Shown: positions 1 to 12,297 of the stretch, one piece after another | Layout: each line of letters starts with the position of its first letter | Numbering within the stretch: the stretch's first letter is position 1 | NCBI GenBank assembly: GCA_036365455.1 | Contig: JAWQUS010000007.1 | Location: forward strand, 16,322,001 to 16,386,000 | DNA length: 64,000 nt | Direction: 5' to 3' | Source of the DNA: Macrosoma leucophasiata | Taxonomy: Eukaryota > Arthropoda > Insecta > Lepidoptera > Hedylidae | The notes under the pieces: generated by a model | Database searches by the model: none | What the model saw: the letters and a program-made list of their open reading frames with translations, nothing else | What the model was told of the DNA's origin: nothing | Program-made: the position numbers and the translations under genes

Positions 1-282
1 TGGGGAGGTTTACGGCGCCGTTTCTCTGAGCCCGACTTGTTTCGACAGGAGTTCTTTGGCGGCATCTTTAACACTCCCTTGAGGGTTCATTTATATATTC
101 GCAACACGGAGGCGGCAATAAAACTGCGTTATCCCGGTCATTATTTAGTCATCGCCCGGCCTCCAGCTCGGCTACAAAAATAAAATGCAACTGAACGACT
201 CATACATTCTACAGTTTCAGTGACTAGCTATATTTTATGTTTGTGTTATTACCCGCTGTTGCACGCGACTTTGATCGCATGT
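1..282. other. Noncoding flank, nothing recognised
   Basis: Moderately AT-rich sequence with no open frame of interest. I recognise no repeat, RNA gene or exon in it. It could be part of an intron or intergenic DNA. Confidence 0.4.
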
Positions 283-456
283 ATTTTTTGATGTAATGAA
301 AGTGGCAAACAAGCATGCAGTTCACATTGATGTTAAGTGATGACTGGAGCCTGTAGACACTTACACATAGAGTTCAAAATGTAGATGCGTTGCCACCCCT
401 GAGACCTTATTTGATATGTCTCTGTGATAAGTTATTACGGGGTTGTAAAATTAAAG
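283..456 (-). repeat. Family A interspersed repeat, truncated
   Basis: It begins with a T-run (the reverse of an A-rich tail) followed by GTGGCAAACAAGCATGCAG, then the block around GATGCGTTGCCACCCCTGAG. This is the tail half of the family A unit that recurs throughout the window. The head half (TGGTGGTAGAGCTC side) is missing. Confidence 0.75.
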
Positions 457-759
457 ATGTGTTTAAACATTTTATTATCACTAATTTTAGGTCTAAGGCA
501 GAACGATAATAATATCTGACGTCCCATACCTAATCGATCTCCGTGTCAATGAATAATTTTTTTTTAATTGAGAATATTTCCCGTAAAACACCTGAAGTTT
601 GGAAAGTACACTGCACGGGCCCTCCCTTATACACGAATGTATCTTTCTGCCCATCCTATACGTAAAAAAAAATCGATTTATTTAATTCACAGACCAATCA
701 GTTACTAAAATAACTGTGCAAATATACACATGAAGTACATTAGCAATTTATTTGACGAG

Positions 760-905
760 CCATTTGGCCCAGCGGTATTTGAAGACCGTTTTAACCGAGG
801 CTCACGGGTACGATTCCGGGACAAATAATTGTATGACCTACAGATATTTGTTTTGGGGCTGACCCAAGACACAGGTTTATTCCTAGTGTGGGACTGTGTA
901 AGCGT
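760..905 (+). repeat. tRNA-headed SINE (family C), truncated
   Basis: The start has a pol III A-box-like TGGCCCAGCGGT and a B-box-like GGTACGATTCC at tRNA spacing. The body that follows (TTTGTTTTGGGGCTGACC region) matches a reversed copy at 56075-56235. The 3' part runs into the Helitron-like element that starts at 919, which probably inserted into it. Not a functional tRNA gene. Confidence 0.6.
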
Positions 906-918
906 ATTTTATATTATA

Positions 919-1177
919 CTAGCTGACCTGGCAAACTTCGTATTGCCTCAGAATGAAATAATGTGTCAAAGGTTTGATATATTCGGACTATTTGTATTTG
1001 GAAATGAAATTGTGTTTTACTATTCCCCTTCAATTTTTTTATATTTTCTTACCTTTTAAACCTGCCCTGGGCTTCCAGATATCATTCAAAACCAAAATTA
1101 GCCAAATCGGTCCAGCCGTTCTCGAGTTTTAGCGAGGCTAACGAACAGCAATTGATTTTTATATACTCGTATATAGA
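919..1177 (-). mobile_element. Non-autonomous Helitron-like element
   Basis: Read on the minus strand it starts TCTATATA, carries the block around GAACGGCTGGACCGATTTGG (diverged here) and ends GGTCAGCTAG. The flanks are A before TC and T after CTAG, as expected for Helitron insertion between A and T. Close relatives lie at 10433-10688, 55028-55275 and 63191-63452. The terminal structure is seen directly; the Helitron assignment comes from those ends and the Lepidopteran family, not from a coding region. Confidence 0.7.
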
Positions 1178-2783
1178 TTTACGTGATAAGAAACGAGACA
1201 TATTACTATGCATGTCACTTACACTTTCAGTTTAACAATCCGTTCAGATAATAATTAATTAATTATACGAGTATAACTTTGCTAAACAAATCCACGGTCG
1301 CGGTCACCTACACCGTACGTTAAGTCTATCGAGAAACTGTAGTAAGGGGATCGGTCAGGCCCGGTTACGAGCTAGCCATTTTATGAGGCTGCCCCGGGCG
1401 CCGCTGCTAAATCTCCTTATTTATCCGGGAAAACATAAACCGTAGTCTCAGCAAAAATTAATTGGCTTCCACGCTCTTTCTTGTCGCACATTAGGTTTGC
1501 GACTTTATTGTTTTAGTCATCCATTTACGCTGTATATTGATAACTGTGGCTTTTGCACGCCTGAAAAAAAATATTTTCCTTATGGTTGTGATTTCACTTT
1601 ATACACGGTTAACAAGAACATGTTCTGTCGTACATTTTGTTAGAGTATTCAAACAAGATTTATGGTGTACTTTTGCTGTCTCGCATGCTCTCCCGACTGC
1701 GCCTTAAGGCGTGTTTTATAGCAGTCTGCGTTGCTTTTATTTTTATGACGGAACCAAATTTGGCGTGATGGTAAAACGACGCATCATAACCGTTGGACAC
1801 AGCAAATGTTTGCAATACCGTTCGTGAAACTGACGTTGTTTTATTTTAAAAAGCTAGGAGTAATTCTGAACTTTATTTTGCTTTTGTAGAGTTTATTTTC
1901 GAGGTAATCCTGTTAGAGTTGCATTCTTTGCCAGCGTTTGCACACGCGTTGCTGTTTTATTCCAGGCGCTATAAAAAGACCTCGCTTTTACCTTGCAATT
2001 CTTGAAACGTCATTTCTAACGAACTGATCAACTTCATTATGGTTATGTTTGCCGCAGTTGGATGCAACCAGATATTTTTTAACAGTTTCTTCGTAGTAAC
2101 AAGAGATTGTATGACTGGCTTTTATTAGTACCTAGCTTTCGCTGGCCTAGTTACAGACTGATTACATTCTCTCATAGAATACAAGCTATCTCCATATTAC
2201 TTAGTTTAATTCATAGTCTTTTCAGAAATGATCATCCTGATGATTTTTGCGCCTTGAAAACGACACTATTATAAAGTCTCAGTAAAGTACATATATAACT
2301 TCATTCAGGCGTGCTTATGGTATATCTATAGATTGGTTAAAAATAAAATGTGGGAGCTGTTCAAAGTAAACGTCGGCTTTGTTTGCCCGAACCGTCCTAC
2401 ACTTGTGCTTACATGACACGTTCCGTATAGAAAGGAGTAGAACAATGAGTCTGAAGCGAAGATCACACATGCGACCGGTTTGTTACTATTGCCAACTATA
2501 GAATAGATGAGATTGGAGACGCTCCAGCAATATGCACCTGCCCTTATACATAAAATTACTTTCACCATTTGGAACGCATCCATAATGAGAAGAATGCAGC
2601 GATTAAAAAGAGGATTATAAAAATCTAACTTTTTTGTTTTTTACGGATTTATCCCGCGTACCTATAAATAATATATGTATGATATTAATGCTTTTTAAAA
2701 TCGACAGTTGACGTCGTGGTCTCTTTTCAACCTCCGTGATCCAGGGCAGACTAAGGTGACATTCGTCTGACAGCAATTTAAAA
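1178..2783. other. Noncoding stretch, no gene recognised
   Basis: Unique-looking AT-rich sequence with a small GC-richer patch near 1330-1410. Open frames here (for example 2326-2583 on the minus strand) have no recognisable domain or coding character. Confidence 0.4.
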
Positions 2784-2865
2784 ACTACTGGCGGTAGAAC
2801 TTCAGAGACAGAGCTCACGAGAGTTAGCACCACAGCATTACCGTGTAATGTGTACTCTATGCTTC
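2784..2865 (+). repeat. Family A repeat, head fragment
   Basis: Degenerate head of family A: ACTGGCGGTAGAACTTC, GAGCTCACGAGAG, then GCACCACAGCATTACC. The rest of the unit is absent. Confidence 0.55.
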
Positions 2866-3507
2866 GAAATATTATAAAACTTGATAGGCCACCCAAGTTC
2901 TTTAGACAAACCTACATGCATTAAAACTTGAAAGTTAGCTTTGAAACTGACAAACCAAACCACATTTATTTTTCATCTTTATAACTATCACTCACATTAA
3001 ATATGTTGCTACGAATTTTAAAAATGTTCCATGAATTTTGAAGAAATAACTCAAGAGCCTACCTTAAGACTACCTCAACAAATTATGTTTAAAACAAAAG
3101 CATTACTTCAGTTTAATTCCGCCGAACAAGGGAATGGCACAATTGGGCACAATTTACCTGTTTGAGTGTACCGGGGACGACTTGAATGTATATCATATTT
3201 TTGTGAGGGATCTCGGTGTGCATAACTTATGTAATTTGGGGTACGTTTAAATGCGGCCGAAACAAAATAATATTGAATTCAGTTATGTTTATGAGTGTAC
3301 CGCATACACATTCCTGAGCTATAGATTAAATTAAGTTATAGAGGAGATAAACGGTCGTATATGATTATTATGAAGAGGTAGGCAGAGATTAAGACAGTAT
3401 TATGAGATATTATATACAAATGTATGTCATGCTTGTGAATGCAAATCCACGATTTGACAGATACGTCTTTTCCCATGTAATATTATCCTATGTGTATTGT
3501 GGTGGTC

Positions 3508-3690
3508 TGAAGCGCGCATGGGGCCATGCGCGGCTGGTGTAGCGATGCGCGGAAGCGATCTACTACGCTTACTCAGTTAAGCGATACGGGCGCGGTTGGG
3601 TGTATGATGGGTAACCGCTAGTGGCAAATTTAAATGTGCGTTTCCGTGCTTCGGAGGGCAGGTTAAGCCATCGGTTTACCCGCTACAAAA
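3508..3690 (+). repeat. 5S rRNA-headed SINE, 5' part
   Basis: It contains AAGCGCGCATGG, CAGTTAAGCGATACGGGCG and GATGGGTAACCGCTAGTGG. The last two resemble the internal promoter half of 5S rRNA. It aligns to the complete copy at 13926-14295 but is more diverged, has a short internal duplication near 3520-3560 and lacks the 3' body. A family A fragment follows shortly after. Confidence 0.65.
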
Positions 3691-3750
3691 CTCTCCTTTA
3701 ACGACTGCAATCTATCGTAATTAGTTAGTTTAGTAGTTCTAAATTGATGT

Positions 3751-3830
3751 GTTCAGCACTATCGTCTTTGTGTCAGGTGGTAATGTACGGCCCCTGTAAT
3801 TTCTGGCATAGAGGTGTTTAATATCTTACT
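3751..3830 (+). repeat. Family A repeat, internal fragment
   Basis: It matches the middle of family A: GTTCAGCACTATCG, CAGGTGGTAATGTACGGCCC, then GGCATAGAGGTG. Head and tail are missing. Confidence 0.6.
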
Positions 3831-3849
3831 ACCTTAATAAGTCACGAAC

Positions 3850-4175
3850 ACTTAGTAACTAAATCGGAAAATGATGTTCGGACATCGATAACATTTTTGA
3901 AAGACCTATCCAACGATACCCCAGACTATATGGAAATCGAAAATTAAAAAAAAAATCCGCGCGTTACAAGTAGGAGAGGTTACCCTAAATTTTTTTTTTA
4001 ATGTTTTTATCCTACCACTTTGTCGGCGTGATTAAGGTGTAGGTATACTTGTGACAAATTTCATGTCTCTAGTAAGAATAGTTTTTGCGCTAATCCGCGG
4101 ACGGACAGACAGACAGATAGACAGACGGACATGGCGAAACTATATGGGTTCCTTGTTTACTTCGAAACCCTAAAA
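3850..4175. repeat. Unclassified repeat with GACGGACAGACAGACAG tract
   Basis: The 3' part has a degenerate GACA array (about 4100-4130) followed by ATGGCGAAACTATATGGGTTCC. I recall this ending as common in interspersed insect repeats. The T-rich interior is noncoding. The assignment rests on resemblance only. Confidence 0.4.
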
Positions 4176-4179
4176 AGGT

Positions 4180-4330
4180 GGCGAGTGTGTATACACATTA
4201 CCAAACTCCAAGGGGGGCAATTGGGAAACTAAAGTAAATGGAAAAAAATCCTAAAAGCACTTACCGCCCGACCCGGGGATCGGATCCAGGAACCCAGCAG
4301 AGTGACCGGCTTCCACTAGACTACAAACAT
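4180..4330 (-). repeat. tRNA-headed SINE-like element
   Basis: On the minus strand an A-box-like TAGTCTAGTGGA is followed about 35 nt later by B-box-like GGATCCGATCC, then CCGGGTCGGGCGGTAAGTGC and an AT-rich body. It is probably a tRNA-derived SINE rather than a tRNA gene, because no complete cloverleaf can be drawn. Confidence 0.5.
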
Positions 4331-6744
4331 TATTATACACTTAATTGTACGCCAAACACCTAATTGAAGATTTATTTCACATTTTCGATAACATTGAATC
4401 GATAATAAATTCACCACGGGCTTGACACAGGTACCTTAGTGTTTTTTTTTTCATTAAAATCTAAAAATTATTTTCAATCTTTTTATTGATTGCTGAAAGA
4501 CAATAATTTGTTATTTTTGTAGTGAAAAGGAGTCGCAATAAATTTATTTATTAAAAAGAAAATGGTTCTCTTGCATTAATTTAACATCATGGAACCGACA
4601 ACAGAGTCCCATAAGTTAGTTTAATTTATTTTGTTTGTTTTTGACAATGAGCTTAACATATAACATCATTGGTTTTTGACGTGCCATTAGAGGTGCCTGT
4701 CACCCTAAATGAATAAATGAGATTCTGATTCTAGTTATGATAACGATATTCGTGAACGTAATTTGACAACTTACTGAATCAATGGCGCTATCGTAAAGAT
4801 AAACTTCCTTCAAAAAACCTCAGAAATCGGGCATTAGTCAGGTGGCGTTGTTTAGAGTCCATATCACAGGCTGCAGTGATCCATAGCGATGGCCGCGTAA
4901 TCCCAACTAGAGGCTTTGTCTCACGTTCAGCTTACTTTTATTACCGTGCCTGCATGGCGAAATAAAACAAAATTGGCGGGAATTTATGGGCCACAGCCCC
5001 AGCATGGCTAGTGGGGTGGAAAGTTTTCAATTTGAAACGAATAACTTGTTTGTCTTGTGTAATAAGGAGGGTTTTGTAGCGGGTAATAAGGGACCGCAAT
5101 GGCTGTCGCGGGCTTACTTAAAACTACTTTCTTGGTTTTATTACCTAAGTGCCGTGGGTGGGAAGGATGCCCGTCACGTATTACGCGTATATTTGAGACT
5201 ATGTCGATTATTTGATGGGGTAAAACTATGTTCACAAAAACCCTTACCAACTTATATGATACATAAAATAGAATGAAAGCAAGTGAAAGGAAGGAATTTT
5301 TTATGGCCCCATGTCACCATGTCACAGAGGGAAAACAACTTGGGACTCAGAGATGGCATTGGCAACACATCTGCATTTTGTCGTTTTGTTTTAGGGCGGA
5401 TATCTACAGTCTGCAGTACTCACTTCATCCACAAAAACTGTATGTATGTTTGCAAAAGGAAAAATTATTACGATCAGTTAGGAGATATAAAGTAGCATGT
5501 TTCGCATACTCTTTCCCTATTCATCATAGAGAAAGTATGATACGTAGGTAACCTAATCTAATTTACAGTGAGCACAAATTACATTGTGATGCTTTTAGTT
5601 CTGACTAGAATGTAAAGATTGATGTCAGTATTTTCTTGACATAATAAAATTATAGAGCGCATAAGTGCAGCTAATGTGATTCTGGCATAGGAAGATACGT
5701 GCACATATACAATAATATACATACATCCGCTAGGGCTTTCTACTTTCTCTATGTCTAAGACCTGCATTTAGAGACAGTCCCTTGAAATGATTAATATCCC
5801 GTTTTTCCATACTAAACGGGCTCTTCATGCCGTGCCCTGCGATTGAGTTCTGTCTATTAACTCGGGTCAGAAGTCCGTGGCTTCTGTTTAGCCATTTATC
5901 CTCGACGCTGCACGGGCTGTCTGTCTGACTTAATGTTGCATAGAATGCATCCAACGTTTTGCGGGATATTGCTAGACGATTTTTCAATGCGGGACACTCA
6001 TCTAGAAATTCGGATACTCATCAAGGTTGGCCGCGTCAGCTGCTATGCCATAGCAGACCTCCACTTTTTATGTAGATATTTGGGGTATACAGTGTAAAAT
6101 AATCTTAAAATAAGAACGCTAATACAACTGCAGTATTCCTAAAAGAAAAAACACTGAACCGTATCTTTAAACATAGCATTTGCAGTCGCGACGTTTACAA
6201 CAACGTTACGGTTGTTCAGGTAGCAAATTGAATGTTAAAACGCGTTACTTGCCCCTAACTGAATAAGTTATGAGGCTGGAGCTATTGGTAATGAAACTTG
6301 AATGACCCTGGGCGTGTAGACCGCCTGTGGGATGGTATTTCCGTGTTTACGCACCTCCACCGCCGGTTTATTCTTTTGCCTTAAGTACCTCTTCTGTTGT
6401 AATGTTTTAAAAGAATACCGCTTTGCTGGTGTTAAATGACGCGTTCGTTTAAGTATGGAAAATTAATTAACTGGGGTGCATAATTTATATTTTGTAATGA
6501 TTGGGATTTAAGTTAAACTTTTTTGAGTTTTACTTAAATATTTTTATATATCTTTTTTAATATTTTGGATTTGATTAATACAAAGAGTAGGAATATGCAG
6601 GGGATATCTGGCAGATTAGTTTATCTAAAATTAATTTCTTTTGTCTTGCACAGTTTCAATTCTTTTTATGCACGGGTCATGACATCAAGCACGCAGTATA
6701 TGGACGATAAGTGAATACTGAACAAAAAACCAGAGGCAAAATGA
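4331..6744. other. Noncoding stretch with degraded repeats
   Basis: No gene recognised. About 5340-5460 is a strongly diverged family A tail (GGCAACACATCTGCATTTTG and CAGTCTGCAGTACTCACTTC). The overlapping open frames at 4986-5551 are short, overlap on both strands and have no domain, so I treat them as chance. Confidence 0.4.
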
Positions 6745-7260
6745 AGATTCGTTGCTACTCCTGAGGCGGTGTTTTGCCTTGTGTTTGTTATTATCGGACC
6801 ATTTATCTGATTTACAACCCAACTTGTTATTGAGAATATTACCGATTAGAAAAGACCCATATGCTTTTTTATTTTTGTCAATTTTTGTAAAGCAATAGGT
6901 CTCAACGATAAAATAAATTGTTGTAAAGAAAAACAACTGAAACCGAATAAATTCATCCAGGGAGCAAACTCTCGCCTAAAGTTTGTAAAGAATGCCAGTT
7001 ACGCAGTTAGGGTCGATACTAGTCAGGGAGCAACTTCCTATTTTTCGATTGGACGTGTTAGGAAGTTGGCAAATGTAGTTTAGTCAGTTCACAAAGCCGT
7101 CGCTCTCCGACAACTCATTTCTTTAACTCATTTTGAATTGCACAAATGTTCTTATATTTGGACACAATTTTTGTTCAAATATGTGATAATAGTGCGGTGA
7201 AAGTTTTGTAAATTTTACAAATTACAATGAATACAAGAAATAAAAAGGTACAAAACAAAA
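6745..7260 (+). repeat. Triplicated segment, copy 1
   Basis: First of three related tandem segments. Shared blocks in order are ACCGATTAGA, AATGCCAGTT, GGGAGCAACTTCCTAT, GTAGTTTAGTCAGTTC, GCCGTCGCTCTCCGACAACT and TGCACAAATGTTCTTATAT. This copy has a clean hairpin, CAACTTCCTA pairing with TAGGAAGTTG. TAGTCAGTTC resembles an arthropod initiator, but no reading frame follows. It could be a duplicated promoter or 5' exon, or an unknown repeat. Confidence 0.6.
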
Positions 7261-7269
7261 AACAGAGAA

Positions 7270-7850
7270 AGAATTTAGATGCGTTGCTCTTCTCCTGCGG
7301 CCTTGTCTTTGCTCTCTAATAATACTAATGATAATTATCGCAATATTTGTCTGGTTTACAAACTAACTTATTATTGAAAATATCACCGATTAGAGAATAC
7401 CCAGTAACACTTTTTGCACACTTTGGCAACAGATCTCGAAGATGAAATAAATTGTTGCAAAAACTAATTATTTTGAAGTAAAACAAATCCAATGAATAAA
7501 TTCTTTCAGGAAGTAAACTCTCGCCTAAAGTCTGTGAAGAATGCCAGTTGCACAGTTAGAGTCGATCCTGGTCCGGGAGCAACTTCCTATGTTTCGATTG
7601 GCTGAGTGAGAAAGTTGGCAAATGTAGTTTAGTCACAGTGCCGTCGCTCTGTGATAACTAAATTGTCTAAGTCATTTTTAACCGACTTCGAAAAAAGAAG
7701 GAGGTTCTCAATTCGTCCGGATCTTTTTTTTTTGTTTTTTCTTTTTTTTTGCATTGCACAAATGTTCTTATATTCAGACTCTGTGTTTTTTCAAATATGT
7801 GATCACAACAAACAATACAAAGTTCAATTATTATTGAAAACAGTACAATA
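7270..7850 (+). repeat. Triplicated segment, copy 2 with insertion
   Basis: The AATGCCAGTT marker lies 549 bp after copy 1. The hairpin is degraded (AACTTCCTA against GAGAAAGTTGG) and the initiator-like site is shortened. About 75 bp beginning AACCGACTTCGAAAAAAGAA with a T-rich tail interrupts the match at about 7680-7750; the same motif starts repeats at 45654 and 60058. Confidence 0.6.
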
Positions 7851-8029
7851 TAATAGGCACTAGGTAAAATGATGTTGTTGTATCAGGTTTAGTTCTTGAA
7901 TATTTTTGGGAGTTACCTTTTATATGAACGGTTTTTTAAACGGACAAACTGAAGATACAAACTAAACACAGGTTTATGCAGAACAATATACTACAAAACG
8001 ACACTTTAATTGTTAAACTACAAAAGAAA

Positions 8030-8400
8030 AACCCAACTTGAATAAATCAACCCAAATGTTGCCCTAAAGTTTGCTTCTTTGAAGAATTTATTCAATACTC
8101 TTTAAAGAAACAAACTGTAGCTTTAAGTTTGTGAAGAATGCCAGTTTCACAGTGTCGATCATAGTCCGGGAGTAACTTCCTATTTTTCGGATTGGCCGTG
8201 TTATGAAGTTGACAAATGTAGTTTAGTCAGTTCAGACGGCCGTCGCTCTCCGACAACTGAATTCTCTAACTCATTTTGAATTGCACAAATATTCTTATAT
8301 TTGGACGCTGTGTCCATATGTGATTACAGTGTGGTGAAAGTATTATAAACAATGAATACCAAGTTCAATAAATACAAGAAATAAAACAATGTCACAATAG
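8030..8400 (+). repeat. Triplicated segment, copy 3
   Basis: Marker AATGCCAGTT lies 597 bp after copy 2 (about 520 bp if the insertion in copy 2 is removed). It retains TTTAGTCAGTTC and GCCGTCGCTCTCCGACAACT. The hairpin arms carry mismatches. No open frame is shared by the three copies. Confidence 0.6.
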
Positions 8401-10432
8401 TCAGAAGGTAAAAGGCTTTTGTTGAATAATGGTTTGGTAAGTCGTGTAATTAATAGCTTAGGCTAAACTTAGACTTCAAACTATAAAAAAAAACAAGTCT
8501 TGTCAGACTTATTTTCTATCGTAGACTTTCTGTATCAAATTCGATTTTTCTCGATCTACTGAGTTATATTGGTATGTTCTTGTCGTGTATGTGTCAGCTT
8601 TTTGTTCATATTTTATTTCATTCTGAAGCCAAATTTGATCTTGAATGATCTTTTTCGCTGCCCTGCTAGACTGCTACTAGTTCTATCCATCTGTCTATTT
8701 CTAGAAATAGACGATTCGATCGTCGCATCGAAAAAACAAATTGGAAGTAGTTTATTATGTGTCCTTGCGTAGGCAATCTTATACATATAGCTCAAAAACA
8801 TACCAGATGTAAATCTGTACAGAAAATGCATAGTCGACTAAAGGGACATCACTAGTTCAATCGAGGAATGTTTGTACGAGTTTAGGCGGAGCCAGTGGCC
8901 GCCGGAAGTGGTCAAGTTGTGTCCGTAGTTTAACTGTTGCGTCGGCTGATTGTGCCTACACTATTTCAAAGACTTGGAATGTCATTGACTACGTTGCTGC
9001 ACCAGTGTAGGGAACGTGATTAAAAAACAACGACTGTTTTTTTTTATTAATAATAATGTTTGATATTGTGTTAAGGAACCCTAACAGATTTTTTTTTATT
9101 TCTGATATTTTTAGAGGCTGTTCCTATAATTGTATGCCAGCCTCTAACCCTAACAGATGTTACGGAACATAACTATTGGAAATAGAATTAGAAATAGAAA
9201 ATATTTTTATTTCGAATAGATCTTTACAGATACTTTCAAAACGTCAATAAATCATAAACTACCTAGAGCTAATAACCATTACATATAGTAAAAGCAAAAT
9301 CATATATTAATAGTAAATTAAAAATTAAAATTTAAACTATTTGGGTAAAACATAATAATCATAAAATTTTTCAATTCCTTCAATGAAGGAATGAAAAATG
9401 AAGAAAAAGAAAAACTTATTCGTCAAGATCAATGTTATTCACTTAGCAGAGTTCCAAGTGCAGTCACTACTGAGAAGAACTCCGCTACCCAACAAACTCA
9501 GTAAGAGCTCTTTTAAATGAGAACTTGAATCTAGTACAGATTATCGTGAAAAATCAAATAATGTCAACGTCCATAGCATAGATGCAAATAAACTGCTCTC
9601 TACTAAATGTGATGTAGCCCCTGCAAACCAGAACAGACCAGTCCCCACCAACAGCACCCGTTCACGAGTATGACGCATGTGACAGCCATTGCCCTCCTCG
9701 ACCATTTTAGAGGGAAGTGAGCAACCCGCCACACGACGCCGCCAAAGGCAAAGACATTTAAGCGTGCATGACTGTTCCGGATATGCATACGGCAAAATAA
9801 AAGATGGAATTCATTTTCAGCCAGGAGATATGGAGTTAGGCTAATTACCTACTTATCATTTATTTTGCATAACGTTCAGCTGTAAATTATTTAAAAAATG
9901 ATTTATTTCTAAAACTGTCTCATTCACTTAAACACAACATAATAATATGCCAAATGTATTTGATCTTAATATTTGAAGACGGTAGTTGAATTCACTGCTT
10001 TCCTTACACAATTTTACAATACTTTAAACACAATAGAAACGTAAGACTAACATTCATGCAGTTTGAAACAATTTAAACGGTTTATATTTCCGCTCCAACT
10101 TGATATGCGTTCTACAAACAATTAAAATTTAGTTTAACTTTCAGGATTCATTATAGCTAAGTACACTTGGTGCATTTAAAGTTGTAATTAGAATATTACC
10201 TGAAATAGAACCTGTGGTACAGACTAAGTGCGAGATTCACAAACCGCACTAAGGCTTTACTTTGAATGTAAGTCGAACTTTCAATACTAAACCAAATCAC
10301 AGATGGGTCAAAACTGTTACTTTACTTTCGTTTAGTCTTATAATGTACGTTTGTAAAAGAGCAAATGGATTATTGTCTAGATACCTATTTTAATTTTTTT
10401 GCAATTTTTTTCACGATCATTTAATTGATTTA
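8401..10432. other. Noncoding stretch, no gene recognised
   Basis: AT-rich DNA with a short perfect palindrome (ATTCCTTCA / TGAAGGAAT, about 9383-9401). A GC-richer patch at 9600-9790 is open on the minus strand in two frames, but neither translation has recognisable domains or a splice-consistent exon structure. Confidence 0.35.
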
Positions 10433-10688
10433 TCTATATAAAAATCAATTGCTGTTCGTTAGTCTCGCTAAAATTCAAGAACGGCTTGACCGATTTGGCT
10501 AATGTTGGTTTTCAATGATTTTTGAAAGTCTAGGGAAAGTTTTAAAAGGAAAAAAAGAAAATATGAAGCAATTGAAGGCAAGGAGTAAAAATTACAATTT
10601 CATTTTTCGATACAAATAGTCCGTATCTATCAAACCTTTGACAAATTATTTCATTGTGAGCCAATACAAAGTTTGCCGGATCAGCTAG
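10433..10688 (+). mobile_element. Non-autonomous Helitron-like element
   Basis: Starts TCTATATAAAAATCAATTGC after an A and ends CAGCTAG before a T. The core GAACGGCTTGACCGATTTGG is shared with the other members. Noncoding. Confidence 0.7.
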
Positions 10689-10898
10689 TTAATTTATAAG
10701 ATTTAAATTGTCATGTCTATCAATCTATTAAAATACTTAATTTTTTTGTTATTTGACAAGAAAACTTTTATTATTTTTAAGTGACTAAATGAATTTTGAG
10801 TTTGAGCTTTGATAGCATATTAAAATTTTTACTAAATAAATAGAAATAAAATAAGAGTTCGACAATCTCTCTCATCCTAATATTTATAAAGATACCTA

Positions 10899-11100
10899 CT
10901 AGCGGCCTGCACCGGCTTCACACTGGTGCAATTTAGATACTAACATAATATTGCGACAGTAAATAAAATTAAGATGTGAGTTTTACTGTATTTAAAGTTT
11001 GATTAAAATCGGTTAAGTAGTTTGGGAGTCCATCGTGGACAAATAAGGTGACGCGTAATCTTTTTATGTTTATTAGTTTTAGGATAAGTTTTTAACGCAT
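10899..11100 (-). mobile_element. Degraded Helitron-like 3' end
   Basis: On the plus strand A then CTAGCGGCCTGCACCGGC, with ATTAAAATCGGTTAAGTAGT farther in. This is typical of the 3' region of Lepidopteran Helitron-like elements read in reverse. The 5' end is not identified. Confidence 0.45.
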
Positions 11101-11185
11101 GGTGGTTTTCAAAATACATATTGATCGTTAAGATTTTGTGAGGAGAGTACCTAGAATGTTCAGGCAGAAAAAGAGGGGTGGAAAC

Positions 11186-11465
11186 GCATTTTTTTTATCT
11201 CATGTACTGGCAAACAAGCATACAGTGAACATTAACATTGAGTGCTATTGTAACCTAGAAACATGTAGATAAAATCCAAATATTTCAATGTAGATGCGTT
11301 ACCTCTCCTGAGGTCTGAGTTGTTGTGCCTCTGTGCTGAATTTCAGGTCTTTATATTACCACTTGATCGGAACACGATAGCGCTGAACACTATTATTAAG
11401 CGACAAGCTACGTCCTACGGACGCCCGCGAGCTTTGTCACTGGAGCTCTACCACCAGTAAATAAA
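11186..11465 (-). repeat. Family A repeat, near full length
   Basis: T-run, then CTGGCAAACAAGCATACAG, GATGCGTTACCTCTCCTGAG, GGAACACGATAGCGCTGAAC and CACTGGAGCTCTACCACCAG. Both ends are present, with several indels. Confidence 0.75.
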
Positions 11466-11734
11466 ACACGCATCTACGATTATGACCTATTTGTGAATTC
11501 TATAGACATCTTAAAGGATTTAGTACCTGCTCAGTTATCACTATGAAGTAGTATGAAGGTTGACTTACTTTTCTACATCAAACTATAAAAGGACTACTAA
11601 AGACCATACAGCACACATAAATTCCAAATCATAATATTAAGATAACTTTAATACGATCTCTCAGAATCGAATCTCATTTATTGCAACTTACTTTTAAAGT
11701 ATCGCATTAAGAACGAATATCGGGACAGTAAAAG

Positions 11735-12169
11735 TGATTTACATTTAACCGAAATCGCCCAAGAATATATATTTCGAATTACTAAAGCAATTCGGCGTTT
11801 AATTCGTAGGCTAGCAAAGAAAGATGGTCGGCCACTGTTTCGTGCTCCGTACACCCAATTTTAATTACAACGCAGGTTTATTCACTCTAATTTCAAGAAT
11901 TTTACATTCCCCGCATGAACCGCGGAAGGGTCAGAGCAAAAGAAAAGGACATTTCATTATTCTATTACGTTAAGCAAAGTAGAAAGAAGAGTGGCGCGTA
12001 ATTACTTTTGGAATGGCTCACCGCGGATCGACAATCTTGTCTACCTCGCTGTTGGTAATTTTCTACTGATTATTTTTGTTTTTTTTTGCATTATTCTATT
12101 GTAAGAATACACAGAATAAAAATGTTTAGTGATGGTTCCCGTAATAATATATTAAGTATATATTGCCAA
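11735..12169. repeat. Tandem duplication B, copy 1 (conserved core)
   Basis: About 435 bp that recurs at 12298-12745. The central part (about 11780-12075) is nearly identical between copies while both edges have drifted. The core includes CCAATTTTAATTACAACGCA, CATGAACCGCGGAAGGGTCA and GGAATGGCTCACCGCGGATC. No shared open frame is seen, so it is noncoding. It could be a conserved regulatory element (two TAATT-type homeodomain-like sites) or an old unclassified repeat. Confidence 0.7.
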
Positions 12170-12293
12170 CTAGCTGACCCGGTGAATTTCATACCGAATT
12201 TTATCACCGTTTGAACCATTCATGAACTTCTAACAATACCTATTGCAAAGTCGTTCTTGAGTTTCAGTGAGTCATTTAATTTTTACGTATAGA
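12170..12293 (-). mobile_element. Short Helitron-like element at duplication junction
   Basis: Plus-strand A, then CTAGCTGACCCGGTGAATTT, ending TACGTATAGA before T; in reverse this is TC...CTAG with A/T flanks. Only about 124 bp, so internally deleted. It sits exactly between the two copies of duplication B. Confidence 0.6.
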
Positions 12294-12297
12294 TTGT

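Noticed and set aside
4098..4130. CRISPR-like or tandem array from GACA repeats
   Set aside because: It is a degenerate short tandem tract in a eukaryotic interspersed repeat, without spacer-repeat structure.
9541..9795. Two overlapping minus frames in a GC-richer patch
   Set aside because: Both frames lack recognisable features, and overlapping open frames of this length are expected by chance in such composition.
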